64,000 nt of DNA from NCBI RefSeq assembly GCF_050496545.1, contig NZ_JBNVZV010000005.1, positions 1 to 64,000 of the forward strand, in the 5' to 3' direction. The notes below the pieces were generated by a model. It saw only the letters and a program-made list of their open reading frames with translations. It was not told the origin of the DNA and searched no databases. This document shows, one piece after another, positions 26,975 through 35,015 of this stretch. Position numbers and translations under genes: made by a program. How positions within the stretch are numbered: the stretch's first letter is position 1; every line of letters begins with the position of its first letter. Origin of the DNA: Phycicoccus avicenniae_A (GTDB lineage: Bacteria > Actinomycetota > Actinomycetes > Actinomycetales > Dermatophilaceae).

Positions 26975-28822
26975 TCAGGCCTCGCCGGTCTGGATGGCCC
27001 AGAGCCCGGCGTAGGTCCCGCCGGCCGCGACGAGCTCGTCGTGCGTGCCGGACTCCGCGACCCGCCCGGCGTCGATGACCCAGATGCGGTCGGCGTGCCG
27101 CACGGTCGAGAGCCGGTGCGCCACGACGAGCGCCGTCCGCCCGGCCGCTGCCTCGCGGACCGAGCGCTGGATGGCGGCCTCGGTCTCGGTGTCGACGGCG
27201 CTCGTCGCCTCGTCGAGCAGCAGCACCGCGGGTCGGCGCAGGAGCGCCCGCGCGAGGGCCAGCCGCTGGCGCTGCCCGCCGGAGAGGGTGAGCCCGCGCT
27301 CACCGACCGGGGCGTCGAGACCACCGGGCAGCCGGTCGAGGACGTCGTCGGCCGCGGCGTGCCGGACCGCCTCGGCCAGCTCTGCGCGCGAGGCACCGGG
27401 GCGGGCGTACTCGAGGTTCTCGGCGATGCTCCCCGCGAAGAGGTGCACGTCCTGGGCGACGTACCCCATCGACCCGCGCAGCGAGTCCCACGTGAGCGAG
27501 CGGACGTCGACGTCGTCGACGAGCACCGCCCCGGACCGCGGGTCGTCGAAGCGCAGGAGCAGCCGGAGGAGGGTCGACTTCCCGGCCCCGGTCGTCCCGA
27601 CGAGCGCGTGCGTCTCGCCGGCCGGCACGACGAGGTCGACGTCGTGCAGGACGTCCGGACCGTCGCCGTACCCCGCTCGCACGGAACGGAACTCGAGGCG
27701 TCCCCGCACCGGTAGCTCCAGCTCTCGGTCCCCCTCGTCCACCTCCACGGGCACGGCCAGCAGGGCCAGGATGCGGGCCGTCGACGCCCGGCCCCGCTGG
27801 TACAGGTCGAGCACGGTGGCGACGTCGGTGAGCGGCCACAGGAGGCGCTGGGTCATGAAGACGAGCACCGAGTAGAGCCCCACCTCGAGGCCACCGTCCA
27901 GCACCGAGAGCCCGCCGACGAGCAGGGTCGCCGTGAAGCCGGCGAGGATCGCCATCCGCACGAGCGGAACGAAGGCCGCGGACCACCGGATGGTCTCGAC
28001 GTTCGCGTGCCGGTACGCCTCGGAGGCCTCGCGCACCCGGTCGCGCTCGCGGTCCTCGGCCGTGAAGGCCTTGATGGTCGCCAGCCCGCCGAGGTTGGCC
28101 GACAGCACCCCCGAGAGCCGCGCCACCCCCTCGCGCACCGCGAGGTAGTACGGCTCGAGCCGGTGCTGGTAGCGCAGGGAGGCGACCACGATGACCGGGA
28201 TCGGCAGGAAGGCCAGGACGAGCAGCTGCCAGGACGCCACGGCGAAGACCACCCCGACGATGACGACGTTGAGGGCCGTCTGCCAGATGGCCGGGAAGCC
28301 GACGTCGAGCAGGCGCTCGAGCTGGTTGACGTCGTCGTTGACCGTGGCGAGCGTCGCGCCGGTGGCCCGGCCCTCGTGCCAGCGCAGGTCGAGCCGCTGC
28401 GCGTGGTCGTACGCCTCGACGCGCAGGTCGTGCTCGACGGCCTGGGACAGCCCGCGGAAGAGCCGGGCGGCGACGTACTCGCTCGCCGACTCCACGACCC
28501 AGACCACCGCGTTGACCACGGCCAGCCAGACGAGCTGGGCCTCGCGCGACTCGACCCCGAAGACGCCGGCGACGAACGAGCCGTCACCCCGGACGACGAC
28601 GTCGACCGCCGCGCCGATGAGGAGCTCGGGGACGACGTCGGCGACCTTGTTGAGGGTCGAGACGGCCACCGCGAGCAGGAACCGGGTGCGGTGGCGGCGG
28701 TAGCGCGCCCAGAGGGCGGCGAGCGGTCGGGTCGGGGGTGCGGGCAGCTCGGGCACGGAGGTCCTCGGACGGGGTGGGGTCGACGGGCGGCGCCGGGCGC
28801 CGGCACCGTCATCCTGCCGCAT
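26975..28822 (-). CDS. ABC transporter, fused membrane and ATP-binding domains (exporter type)
   Basis: A 615-residue half-transporter. Residues about 30-330 form a six-helix ABC exporter domain (RTRFLLAVAVSTLNKVADVV to SVLVFMTQRLLWPLTDVA). The C-terminal ATPase has Walker A GTTGAGKSTLLRLLLRF, Q-loop YVAQDVHLF, signature TLSGGQRQRLALARALL and Walker B AVLLLDEATSAVD. It probably works as a homodimer. The start region overlaps a double iron box shared with a DUF2470 gene, so it may export or handle an iron-linked compound such as a siderophore; this is an inference. An ATG at 28849 is possible but lies inside the operator. Confidence 0.9.
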   Translation of the reverse strand: MRQDDGAGARRRPSTPPRPRTSVPELPAPPTRPLAALWARYRRHRTRFLLAVAVSTLNKVADVVPELLIGAAVDVVVRGDGSFVAGVFGVESREAQLVWLAVVNAVVWVVESASEYVAARLFRGLSQAVEHDLRVEAYDHAQRLDLRWHEGRATGATLATVNDDVNQLERLLDVGFPAIWQTALNVVIVGVVFAVASWQLLVLAFLPIPVIVVASLRYQHRLEPYYLAVREGVARLSGVLSANLGGLATIKAFTAEDRERDRVREASEAYRHANVETIRWSAAFVPLVRMAILAGFTATLLVGGLSVLDGGLEVGLYSVLVFMTQRLLWPLTDVATVLDLYQRGRASTARILALLAVPVEVDEGDRELELPVRGRLEFRSVRAGYGDGPDVLHDVDLVVPAGETHALVGTTGAGKSTLLRLLLRFDDPRSGAVLVDDVDVRSLTWDSLRGSMGYVAQDVHLFAGSIAENLEYARPGASRAELAEAVRHAAADDVLDRLPGGLDAPVGERGLTLSGGQRQRLALARALLRRPAVLLLDEATSAVDTETEAAIQRSVREAAAGRTALVVAHRLSTVRHADRIWVIDAGRVAESGTHDELVAAGGTYAGLWAIQTGEA

Positions 28823-28826
28823 CGGG

Positions 28827-28855
28827 TAAGGTCCACCTAACTTAGGCATGCCTTA
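28827..28855. promoter_or_regulatory. Double DtxR/IdeR-type iron box
   Basis: Two adjacent 14-bp palindrome-like sites, TAAGGTCCACCTAA (28827-28840) and TTAGGCATGCCTTA (28842-28855), separated by one base, lie between the divergent ABC exporter and DUF2470 genes. Both carry the TTAGG/CCTAA half-sites typical of DtxR/IdeR operators, which bind paired dimers. IdeR itself is encoded at 47656-48354. Regulation by iron is an inference from the motif. Confidence 0.7.
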
Positions 28856-28869
28856 CCCCAGGAGGAGCG

Positions 28870-29556
28870 ATGGCGGACCACCCCACCGCGGACGAGCTGG
28901 CCCGCTGGGCCCGCACCGCGGTCCGGACGCCCGGGGACGCGACGTTGGCCGTCGACGGCGCCCGCCCGGAGTCCGCCGACGACGGCCGGGTCGGCCTCTC
29001 CGAGGTCGAGGGCTTCCCGGCCTTCCGCTGCCGCGCCGGCTCGGGCCTGGCCGCGGCGGCCCGGGCAGGTGCCGGCGCCGTCCTCGTCGTGCGGGCCTCG
29101 GCGGCGCTCCCCTCGGGCATGCTCGTGCGGGTCTCGGGCAGCCTCGTCGTCGCCGCGGTCGAGCCCGGGGTCCCGGCGGCGGCGCTCGAGGTGCGGCTCG
29201 TGCCGCTGCGGGTCAGCGTGCACGCCGGCGAGGCCGACGCGGTGGGGACGGAGGTGCCACTCAGCGCCTATGACCGCGCCGAGCCGGTGGCCGCCGACGT
29301 CCGCACCGTCGCCGCCGAGGTCCTCGCGCACTCACGGGCCTGCCACGGCCCGGACCTGCTCGCCTGGGTCGTGCGGCGGCACGGCCTGGCCCCCGAGGAC
29401 GTGGCGGCCGCGGAGCTCTCCTCGCTCGACGAGCGCGGGGCCGTCGTCTCCTGGGTCGACGTCCGCGGCGCGCACCGCACGGAGGTCCCGTTCCGCGAGC
29501 CCGTCGGGTGCCCGCACGCGCTCGCCGACGCGCTCCGGACGGCCCTCGACGCCTGA
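28870..29556 (+). CDS. DUF2470 domain-containing protein (HugZ-like, haem/iron linked)
   Basis: A 228-residue protein. The N-terminal part resembles the split-barrel half seen with this domain (GFPAFRCRAGSGLAAAARAG, PSGMLVRVSGSLVV). The C-terminal part from about residue 150 (VLAHSRACHGPDLLAWVVRRHG, SLDERGAVVSWVDVRG, VPFREPVGCP) matches DUF2470, which forms the C-terminal domain of HugZ haem oxygenases and related proteins. AGGAGGAG lies just before the ATG. The adjacent double iron box strengthens a link to haem or iron use, but the enzymatic role is unproven. Confidence 0.75.
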   Translation: MADHPTADELARWARTAVRTPGDATLAVDGARPESADDGRVGLSEVEGFPAFRCRAGSGLAAAARAGAGAVLVVRASAALPSGMLVRVSGSLVVAAVEPGVPAAALEVRLVPLRVSVHAGEADAVGTEVPLSAYDRAEPVAADVRTVAAEVLAHSRACHGPDLLAWVVRRHGLAPEDVAAAELSSLDERGAVVSWVDVRGAHRTEVPFREPVGCPHALADALRTALDA

Positions 29557-29657
29557 CGCCGGACCGCATCTCTCGACAAAGATTCGACGAAGCGCATCCG
29601 GGGCGGGGGTCCCGGCGGAAGAGGAGGTGTCAGCACCTCACCGAGAAGGGTTCCGTC

Positions 29658-30485
29658 ATGCGCCGATTCCTCGCAGTCTGCACGGCCACCGCGGTCGTCG
29701 CGCTCCCGCTCGCCCTGTCCACACCCGCCGCGGCCGCCGACGACGCGAGCGTCGTCGTCGTGCACGGCGTCCCCGACCTGACCGTCGACGTCTACGGCAG
29801 CGCCGACGCCACGTACACCGCCGAGGAGGCCCTCCTGCAGGACTTCGCGCCCGGCACGGTCACCGACCCGGTCGCCCTGCCCGGCGGGACCTACAACCTC
29901 GCGGTCTTCCCCGCGGGTGCCGACCCCTCCGGCGACCCGGCCATCGAGGCCACCGGCGTCGAGGTGCCGGCCGGCGCGAACATCAGCGTCGTCGCCCACC
30001 TGAACGCCGAGGGCACCCCGGTCCTCACCCCGTTCGTCAACGACGTCGACCCCGTGGCCGCCGGGCAGGGCCGACTCGTGGTGCGCCACAACGCCGCCGC
30101 CCCCGCGGTCGACGTGCTCGCCGGCGGGGAGGCCGTCTTCAGCGGCCTGACCAACCCGAACGAGGACAGCGCGGACCTGCCGGCCGGCACGGTGTCCGCG
30201 GCCGTCGCCCTCGCGGGGACGACCGACCCGGTCATCGGCCCGGCCGACGTCGACGTGAAGGAGGGTGTCTCGACGATCGTCTACGCCTGGGGCTCGGCCG
30301 AGGACGACAACCTCGCGCTCGCCGTCCAGACCATCGACGGACTGCACTCCTCGCCGTCCGGCGTCCCGTCGGGCACGGCGGACCTCCCGCTGGACCGCAC
30401 CCCGTGGGCGCTCGCCGGCGTGGCCCTGCTCGCCGCCCTCGCAGCTGCGGGAATGGGCCTGCAGGCCAAGCGCACCCGCGCCTGA
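29658..30485 (+). CDS. DUF4397 domain-containing secreted protein, likely sortase substrate
   Basis: A 275-residue surface protein. A Sec signal (RRFLAVCTATAVVALPLALS, cleavage near AAAADDA) is followed by two DUF4397-type beta-sandwich repeats (VVVVHGVPDLTVDVYGSAD; RLVVRHNAAAPAVDVLAGGE). The C-terminal end has a proline-containing segment (GTADLPLDRTP), a hydrophobic helix and the basic tail KRTRA, laid out like a sorting signal though without a classical LPXTG. A class F sortase gene follows after 60 nt, and this pairing is common in actinobacteria. It is probably wall-anchored; its function is unknown. Confidence 0.85.
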   Translation: MRRFLAVCTATAVVALPLALSTPAAAADDASVVVVHGVPDLTVDVYGSADATYTAEEALLQDFAPGTVTDPVALPGGTYNLAVFPAGADPSGDPAIEATGVEVPAGANISVVAHLNAEGTPVLTPFVNDVDPVAAGQGRLVVRHNAAAPAVDVLAGGEAVFSGLTNPNEDSADLPAGTVSAAVALAGTTDPVIGPADVDVKEGVSTIVYAWGSAEDDNLALAVQTIDGLHSSPSGVPSGTADLPLDRTPWALAGVALLAALAAAGMGLQAKRTRA

Positions 30486-30546
30486 CACCGATGGCGGGTG
30501 GGCCGGCCCCGGGCCGGCCCACCCGCTGCCCCGTCCGAGGAGGACG

Positions 30547-31233
30547 ATGAGCACCACCCCGGAGAGCCGCCGCTGGTCGGTGGCCGCAGCCTGCGCCGCC
30601 CTCGTCGCCCTGGTCGCGGGGGCCGCCCTCACCGGCTGGGTCCTCACCCGTCCCGACGACACCGCGGGCGACGGCCTCGCGGCGCTGCGCACGCCCGCGG
30701 CCACCACCTCCGCCCCGCCCCCCACCCCCGAGGCCACCCCGTCGGTCCGGGCGACACCGCGGGCCACCGAGGCCACGGCCGCCGCCCCACGGCCGGTCCG
30801 GCTGCGCATCCCCGACCTCGGGGTCGACGCGAGCGTCCGGCCGGTCGGTGTCCAGCGGGACGGCGGGATGGTCATCCCGGCCGAGCCCACGAGCGTCGGC
30901 TGGTACCGGTACGGCCGGGCGCCCGCGGACCCCTTGGGGCACACCGTCATCGCCGGGCACGTCGCCACGAGGGAGGACGGCCCCGGCGCCCTCGCGCCGC
31001 TGGCGGGCGCCGAAGAGGGCATGCGCGTCGAGGTGCTCGACGCCGACGGCGTCCGTCACCGGTACGTGGTGCGCGGCCGCGAGAACATCCGGAAGAAGGC
31101 GCTGCCGGTGGACGAGATCTTCGCGCGCGAGGGTCGGCCCCTGCTCGTGCTCGTCACCTGCGGCGGGGAGTACCTGCCCGAGCTCCGCTCGCACCGGGAC
31201 AACGTCGTCGTGACGGCCGAGCCGGCCGGCTGA
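30547..31233 (+). CDS. Class F sortase
   Basis: A 228-residue membrane-anchored cysteine transpeptidase. One N-terminal membrane helix (about residues 11-33) is followed by an Ala/Thr/Pro-rich linker of about 45 residues and a sortase beta-barrel. Candidate catalytic residues are His138 in TVIAGHVA, Cys205 in VLVTCGGEY and an arginine in PELRSHRDNVVV (214 or 217). Class F enzymes join surface proteins to the cell wall. GAGGAGG precedes the ATG. The upstream DUF4397 protein is the obvious substrate. Confidence 0.9.
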   Translation: MSTTPESRRWSVAAACAALVALVAGAALTGWVLTRPDDTAGDGLAALRTPAATTSAPPPTPEATPSVRATPRATEATAAAPRPVRLRIPDLGVDASVRPVGVQRDGGMVIPAEPTSVGWYRYGRAPADPLGHTVIAGHVATREDGPGALAPLAGAEEGMRVEVLDADGVRHRYVVRGRENIRKKALPVDEIFAREGRPLLVLVTCGGEYLPELRSHRDNVVVTAEPAG

Positions 31234-31239
31234 CCGCGC

Positions 31240-31737
31240 TCACGACAGGACGGCGTCCACCGTCTTCTTGAGGGCGCTGGGCTGCGAGGGGTGACGCGGG
31301 GCCCGCTCGCGCGCCTCCTCGAGCTCCTGACCGATCTCCCGGAGCACCGTCCGGGACAGGCCCGCCCGCACCTTGGGGAACCAGTCCTGCTCCTCCTCCT
31401 CGACGTGGTGCTCGACGTTCTCGATGAGCACCGTGGCCTTGGCGACGAACCGCTCGTCGGAGCGGTCCATCGCGGCGAGCTCGACGACGAGCAGGTCGGC
31501 GACGTGGTGCTCCTCGAAGGACTCGAGCACGTCGTCCTCGAGCTCGGGCAGCAGCGCACGCACCCGGGGGTACATCACCTCGTTCTCCACGTAGGTGTGC
31601 ACGGTGAGCAGCTCGATCATCCGGCCGACGAGGGTCTCCTGCCGCCGGGAGGTCGTCGAGGACCTCCGGAACTCGCGGAAGAGGGACCGCAGCTCCTTGT
31701 GGTCCTCCTTGAGCAGGACGATCGCGTCGCGTGACAT
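31240..31737 (-). CDS. Hemerythrin domain-containing protein
   Basis: A 165-residue four-helix protein with the hemerythrin histidine and carboxylate pattern: LLKEDHKELRSLF, LLTVHTYVENEVMYP, FEEHHVADLLVVEL and IENVEHHVEEEEQDWFP. Such proteins bind a di-iron site and sense or handle oxygen, nitric oxide or iron. The ATG was chosen for its GGGAG site; an in-frame extension to 31803 is poorly conserved in character. It converges on the sortase gene with only 6 nt between stops. Confidence 0.9.
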   Translation of the reverse strand: MSRDAIVLLKEDHKELRSLFREFRRSSTTSRRQETLVGRMIELLTVHTYVENEVMYPRVRALLPELEDDVLESFEEHHVADLLVVELAAMDRSDERFVAKATVLIENVEHHVEEEEQDWFPKVRAGLSRTVLREIGQELEEARERAPRHPSQPSALKKTVDAVLS

Positions 31738-31941
31738 GGCATCTCCCGGGGTCGGTCCACCCACCGCGTCGGCGGGTGCTCGGTCGCCCGGTACCCCGTC
31801 CATCGAGCCGGAAACCGCAGGTGGACAGCGCGCCCCTCCGGTGCCGTCTCACGATGCGGGACGGCGGGGTCCGTCGAGCACCCCTCCGTCGATGACCACC
31901 GCAGACAGGGACCCCACCATCCCCTCGACGAAGGACACCCC

Positions 31942-32475
31942 ATGACGAAGACCACCGTGCGCAAGCTCGTCGCCACCGGCATCGCCGCCGCCGCCACCGT
32001 GGCGGGCGGCCTGGCCGCCGCCGCGGCCGGCGGCTCGGACCACGTCGCACCGCTGCGGCACCACCAGTCCGCGAGCACGCCGAGCCCCGAGGCCGGCGAG
32101 ACGGCCGAGCCCTCGGAGTCCCCCGAGCCCACCGAGTCGCCCGAGCCCACCCCGATGCCGAGCCCCACCGAGTCCGACGACGACGGCACCGAGGTCGAGG
32201 ACGGCGACGACGACTCCGCCGAGGACCAGGGCCAGGAGCAGGGCGAGGACGCCGGTGACGACGACTCCGCCGAGGACCAGGGCGAGCACCACGGCCAGGA
32301 CGAGGCCGAGGACGAGGGCCAGGAGGACGGTGACCACCAGGGCGAGGACCAGGGTGAGGACCAGTCCGACGACCACGGTGACGACCAGGGCCAGGACGAC
32401 TCCACCGAGGACGGCGGCCACCACGGCGGTGACCACGGCGGGGACTCCGGCGACGACGGCGGCCAGGACGACTGA
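31942..32475 (+). CDS. Secreted highly acidic low-complexity protein
   Basis: A 177-residue protein not assigned to a family. A signal peptide or N-terminal anchor (KLVATGIAAAATVAGGLAAA) is followed by a Ser/Pro/Glu/Thr stretch (PSESPEPTESPEPTP) and then about 100 residues made almost only of Asp, Glu, Gly, Gln and His in degenerate repeats such as DDDSAEDQGE and HGGDHGGDSGDDGG. It could bind calcium or other cations, or act as a charged wall spacer. GAAGGA precedes the ATG, and a perfect 13-bp hairpin terminates the gene. The repeats make replication slippage and length variation likely. Confidence 0.7.
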   Translation: MTKTTVRKLVATGIAAAATVAGGLAAAAAGGSDHVAPLRHHQSASTPSPEAGETAEPSESPEPTESPEPTPMPSPTESDDDGTEVEDGDDDSAEDQGQEQGEDAGDDDSAEDQGEHHGQDEAEDEGQEDGDHQGEDQGEDQSDDHGDDQGQDDSTEDGGHHGGDHGGDSGDDGGQDD

Positions 32476-32486
32476 AGCCCTGCGGG

Positions 32487-32522
32487 GGGTGGTGCGGCGT
32501 CGCTACGCTCGCCGCACCACCC
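32487..32522 (+). terminator. Terminator hairpin after the acidic protein gene
   Basis: GGGTGGTGCGGCG and CGCCGCACCACCC form a perfect 13-bp stem with a 10-nt loop, starting 11 nt after the stop codon. The loop also contains TACGCT, a possible -10 box for the sigma factor gene that follows. Confidence 0.7.
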
Positions 32523-32541
32523 ATCCCGGGAGCTCTCGCCC

Positions 32542-33105
32542 TTGACCGACCTGGACGCCGTGACCGCCGCGGCCGCCTCCGGTGACACCGGGGCCCTGGA
32601 GACGATCTACCGGGCCCTGGCCCCGGTCGTGCGCGGCTACCTCGGCGTGCGCGGGTCGCGGGACCCGGACGGTCTGACCAACGAGGTGTTCGTCCAGGTC
32701 GTGCCGCGGCTGCGGGACGTGCGGGGCGGATGGGACGGGCTGCGGACGCTGACCTTCTCGGTGGCCCACGCGCGCCTCGTCGACGAGCACCGGCAGCGGG
32801 CGCGGCGGCCCGACCCGGCGCCGTACGAGCAGCGGGTGGACGGGCGGAGGGCTCCCTCGGCGGAGCAGACGGCGTTGGACCGGGTCGCCACCGACGAGCT
32901 GGCCGCCGTGCTCGACCTCCTCCCGGAGCAGCAGCGCGAGGTCGTCGTGCTGCGGGTCCTGGCGGACCTCTCGGTGCGGCAGACGGCCGAGGCGTTGGGG
33001 CTCTCGGAGCCGGCGGTGAAGAAGATGCAGGCCAGGGGCCTGGCGGCGCTGCGTGCGCTGCTCTCCCCCAAGGCACTGGTGAACGACGGGCAGCAGGGAC
33101 GGTGA
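32542..33105 (+). CDS. ECF-type RNA polymerase sigma factor
   Basis: A 187-residue sigma-70 family protein. Region 2 is diverged (DAVTAAAASGDTGALETIYR, DGLTNEVFVQVVPRL, LTFSVAHARLVDEHRQRAR). Region 4 is typical (LDLLPEQQREVVVLRVLADLSVRQTAEALGLSEPAVKKMQARGL). It directs polymerase to alternative promoters in response to an envelope or other signal. A TTG start with GGGAG about 9 nt upstream is the best available. The next gene, which overlaps its stop (GTGA), encodes a one-helix membrane protein that probably acts as its anti-sigma partner. Confidence 0.87.
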   Translation: MTDLDAVTAAAASGDTGALETIYRALAPVVRGYLGVRGSRDPDGLTNEVFVQVVPRLRDVRGGWDGLRTLTFSVAHARLVDEHRQRARRPDPAPYEQRVDGRRAPSAEQTALDRVATDELAAVLDLLPEQQREVVVLRVLADLSVRQTAEALGLSEPAVKKMQARGLAALRALLSPKALVNDGQQGR

Positions 33106-33905
33106 CGGACATGGACGACACGACAGCGGGCGGGAGCCCCGGCGGCGCGCCGGGCGGCGACCTGCTCGTCGACGACCCCGCGGTCCTCGACTTCCTGCAC
33201 CTGCTCCAGGACGCGGGTCGCGGGCCGGCCCCCGAGATCGGCGCCGAGCTGGCGGCCGTCCTCGCCGCGGCCGCCGTGCCGAGCCTGGAGGCTCGCCGTC
33301 GGCGGGGACCGGGGCGCAAGGGGGTCGCCGGGGTGGCGGTCCTGGGCTTCATGGCGACGGGGGTCGGGGTCGCCGCGGCCGACGGGCTGCCCCGCCCGGT
33401 GCAGCGGGTCGTCTCCGAGGTGGTGTCGCGGTGGACGCCCTTCGACCTGCCCCACCCCGATGCCTCGACGCCGGCACGGGCGACCCCCACGCCCACGGAG
33501 GTCCCGACGACCACCGACCCGGGCGAGGACGTCACGCCTCCCGTCCAGGTCCCGGCCCCTCCCGCCGCCACGGCCCCGACCCGTCCGGCCCGCACGCGCG
33601 GCACCGACGACGACGAGGGCGCCGACGACACCGGCGTCTCCGGCGGGGACGAAGGCCGCGAGGACTCCGGCCGTGACGCAGGCGGCGAGAGCGGCGAGGA
33701 CGGTTCCGCGCCCGCCGGTGGGACGACCACGGACGGGGACGGCGGCTCGACGCGCACCGGAGGGGACGAGTCCGACGGTGGCCACGGTGGCGACACCTCC
33801 GAGGACGGTGGCGGGCGCGGAGGCGGCTCGGACGGCTCCGGGGACGAGCGGTCCTCGGGCGGGGACGAGGACGAGGTCGCGTCGGGTTCGGCGCAGCACG
33901 ACTGA
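33102..33905 (+). CDS. Membrane protein with acidic Asp/Gly-rich tail, putative anti-sigma partner
   Basis: About 267 residues. A short cytoplasmic N-terminal part (DDPAVLDFLHLLQDAGRGP, AAVLAAAAVPSLEARRRRG) is followed by one membrane helix (GVAGVAVLGFMATGVGVAAA, about residues 77-97) and an extracellular Thr/Pro region that becomes a long Gly/Asp/Glu/Ser tail. No zinc anti-sigma motif (HxxxCxxC) is seen. Its coupling to the sigma gene (GTGA overlap) and one-helix topology suggest an anti-sigma role, an inference. The tail composition resembles the secreted acidic protein encoded just upstream. Confidence 0.7.
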   Translation: MTDMDDTTAGGSPGGAPGGDLLVDDPAVLDFLHLLQDAGRGPAPEIGAELAAVLAAAAVPSLEARRRRGPGRKGVAGVAVLGFMATGVGVAAADGLPRPVQRVVSEVVSRWTPFDLPHPDASTPARATPTPTEVPTTTDPGEDVTPPVQVPAPPAATAPTRPARTRGTDDDEGADDTGVSGGDEGREDSGRDAGGESGEDGSAPAGGTTTDGDGGSTRTGGDESDGGHGGDTSEDGGGRGGGSDGSGDERSSGGDEDEVASGSAQHD

Positions 33906-33974
33906 CGCCCCTCCGGACCCAGCGTCCCAGCGTCCCAGCGTCCAACAATCGACACATTCGTCGAATCCTGTACA

Positions 33975-33991
33975 CCCGACGCGCCGTCGGG
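33975..33991. terminator. Small hairpin between convergent genes
   Basis: CCCGACG and CGTCGGG form a 7-bp stem with a 3-nt loop between the putative anti-sigma gene and the histidine kinase gene, a likely shared terminator. A triple CAGCGTCC repeat lies just upstream (33920-33943). Confidence 0.45.
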
Positions 33992-34001
33992 GCGGCCCCG
34001 C

Positions 34002-35015
34002 TCAGGCGGCGGTCGGCGTCAGCGGGACGGTGAGACGGAACCGGCACCCGGCGCCGTGCTCGGGCGTCAGGTCGACGTCGCCCCCGTGCGCCCGGGCGAT
34101 CCCCCGGGCCACCGCGAGACCGAGACCCGCGCCCACGCCGGAGCTGGGGGTCCGCCCGCCGGCCGCCCGCCAGCCGGGCTCGAAGACCCGCTCGGCGTGG
34201 TCCGGCGCGATGCCGCCGCACTCGTCCTCGACGGTCAGGACGGCGGACCCTCCGGCTCGGTCGAGCCGCACGTGCACCGTCCCGCGGGGCGAGGTGTGGG
34301 TCACCGCGTTGGCCACGAGGTTGCCCAGCGCCCGGCCCAGCTCCGTGGCGTCGACCCGGGCCACGACCGAGCCGGTCGCCGCTGCGGCGATCGTGACCTC
34401 CCGCCGTGCGGCCACCGGGGCGGCCGAGGCGACCGTGTCCGACACGAGGTCCGCCAGGTCGACCGGCTCCCGGTCGAGGACGAGCGACCCGGACTGGAGG
34501 CGGGACAGGGCGAGCAGGCCGCCGACCATGTCGGACATCCGGTCGGCCTCCGCGAGGATGCGCGCCGGGTAGCCCGACCCCTCCGGTGCCACCCCGTCCT
34601 CGAGCGACTCGGCCATCGCGCGGATGCCCGCGAGCGGGGTGCGCAGGTCGTGCGAGACCCAGGAGACGAGCTCGCGCCGTCGCTCCTCCACCGCGCGGTC
34701 CCGCTCGCGCTCCGCGGCCTCCTGCACCGAGCGACGCACCACCTGCTGGACCCGTCCGGCGATCAGCCAGCCGAAGAGGGCCGCGATGGGCAGGCAGGTC
34801 GCGAGCACGCCGAGCACGACGCGGTGGTCGTGCTCGCTGATGAACATGCCCTGTGCGGCGGCGGCGACGCCCGCGGTGACGATGACGACGACGACCACCG
34901 GGGCGAGGGCCGCGGCCCGCGCGAGCGAGCGCCGGGCCTGCCACGCCACGACTCCCGCGCCGAGCAGGCCGACCACGACCGACGTGACGGCGGAGAGCAG
35001 GACGACCTCGAGCAT
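34002..35015 (-). CDS. Sensor histidine kinase
   Basis: A 337-residue membrane kinase. Three hydrophobic stretches lie in the first 90 residues, with almost no extracellular sensor domain. The dimerisation helix has the H-box LVSWVSHDLRTPLAGIRAM (phosphoacceptor His122). The ATPase domain has the N-box ALGNLVANAVTHTS, VEDECGGIAPDHAERVFEPG and GLGLAVARGIARAHGG. It would phosphorylate the response regulator encoded upstream, whose stop shares one base with its ATG (TGATG). The two lie at the 3' end of the glycan/redox cluster. Confidence 0.93.
   Translation of the reverse strand: MLEVVLLSAVTSVVVGLLGAGVVAWQARRSLARAAALAPVVVVVIVTAGVAAAAQGMFISEHDHRVVLGVLATCLPIAALFGWLIAGRVQQVVRRSVQEAAERERDRAVEERRRELVSWVSHDLRTPLAGIRAMAESLEDGVAPEGSGYPARILAEADRMSDMVGGLLALSRLQSGSLVLDREPVDLADLVSDTVASAAPVAARREVTIAAAATGSVVARVDATELGRALGNLVANAVTHTSPRGTVHVRLDRAGGSAVLTVEDECGGIAPDHAERVFEPGWRAAGGRTPSSGVGAGLGLAVARGIARAHGGDVDLTPEHGAGCRFRLTVPLTPTAA

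Noticed and set aside
33920..33943. Three copies of CAGCGTCC
   Set aside because: Too short and simple to suggest function; recorded only as a small slippage repeat.
31154..33955. Minus-strand open frame of 933 codons
   Set aside because: It crosses the hemerythrin gene in another frame and runs antisense to the acidic protein and sigma genes, with Ser/Pro/Arg filler.
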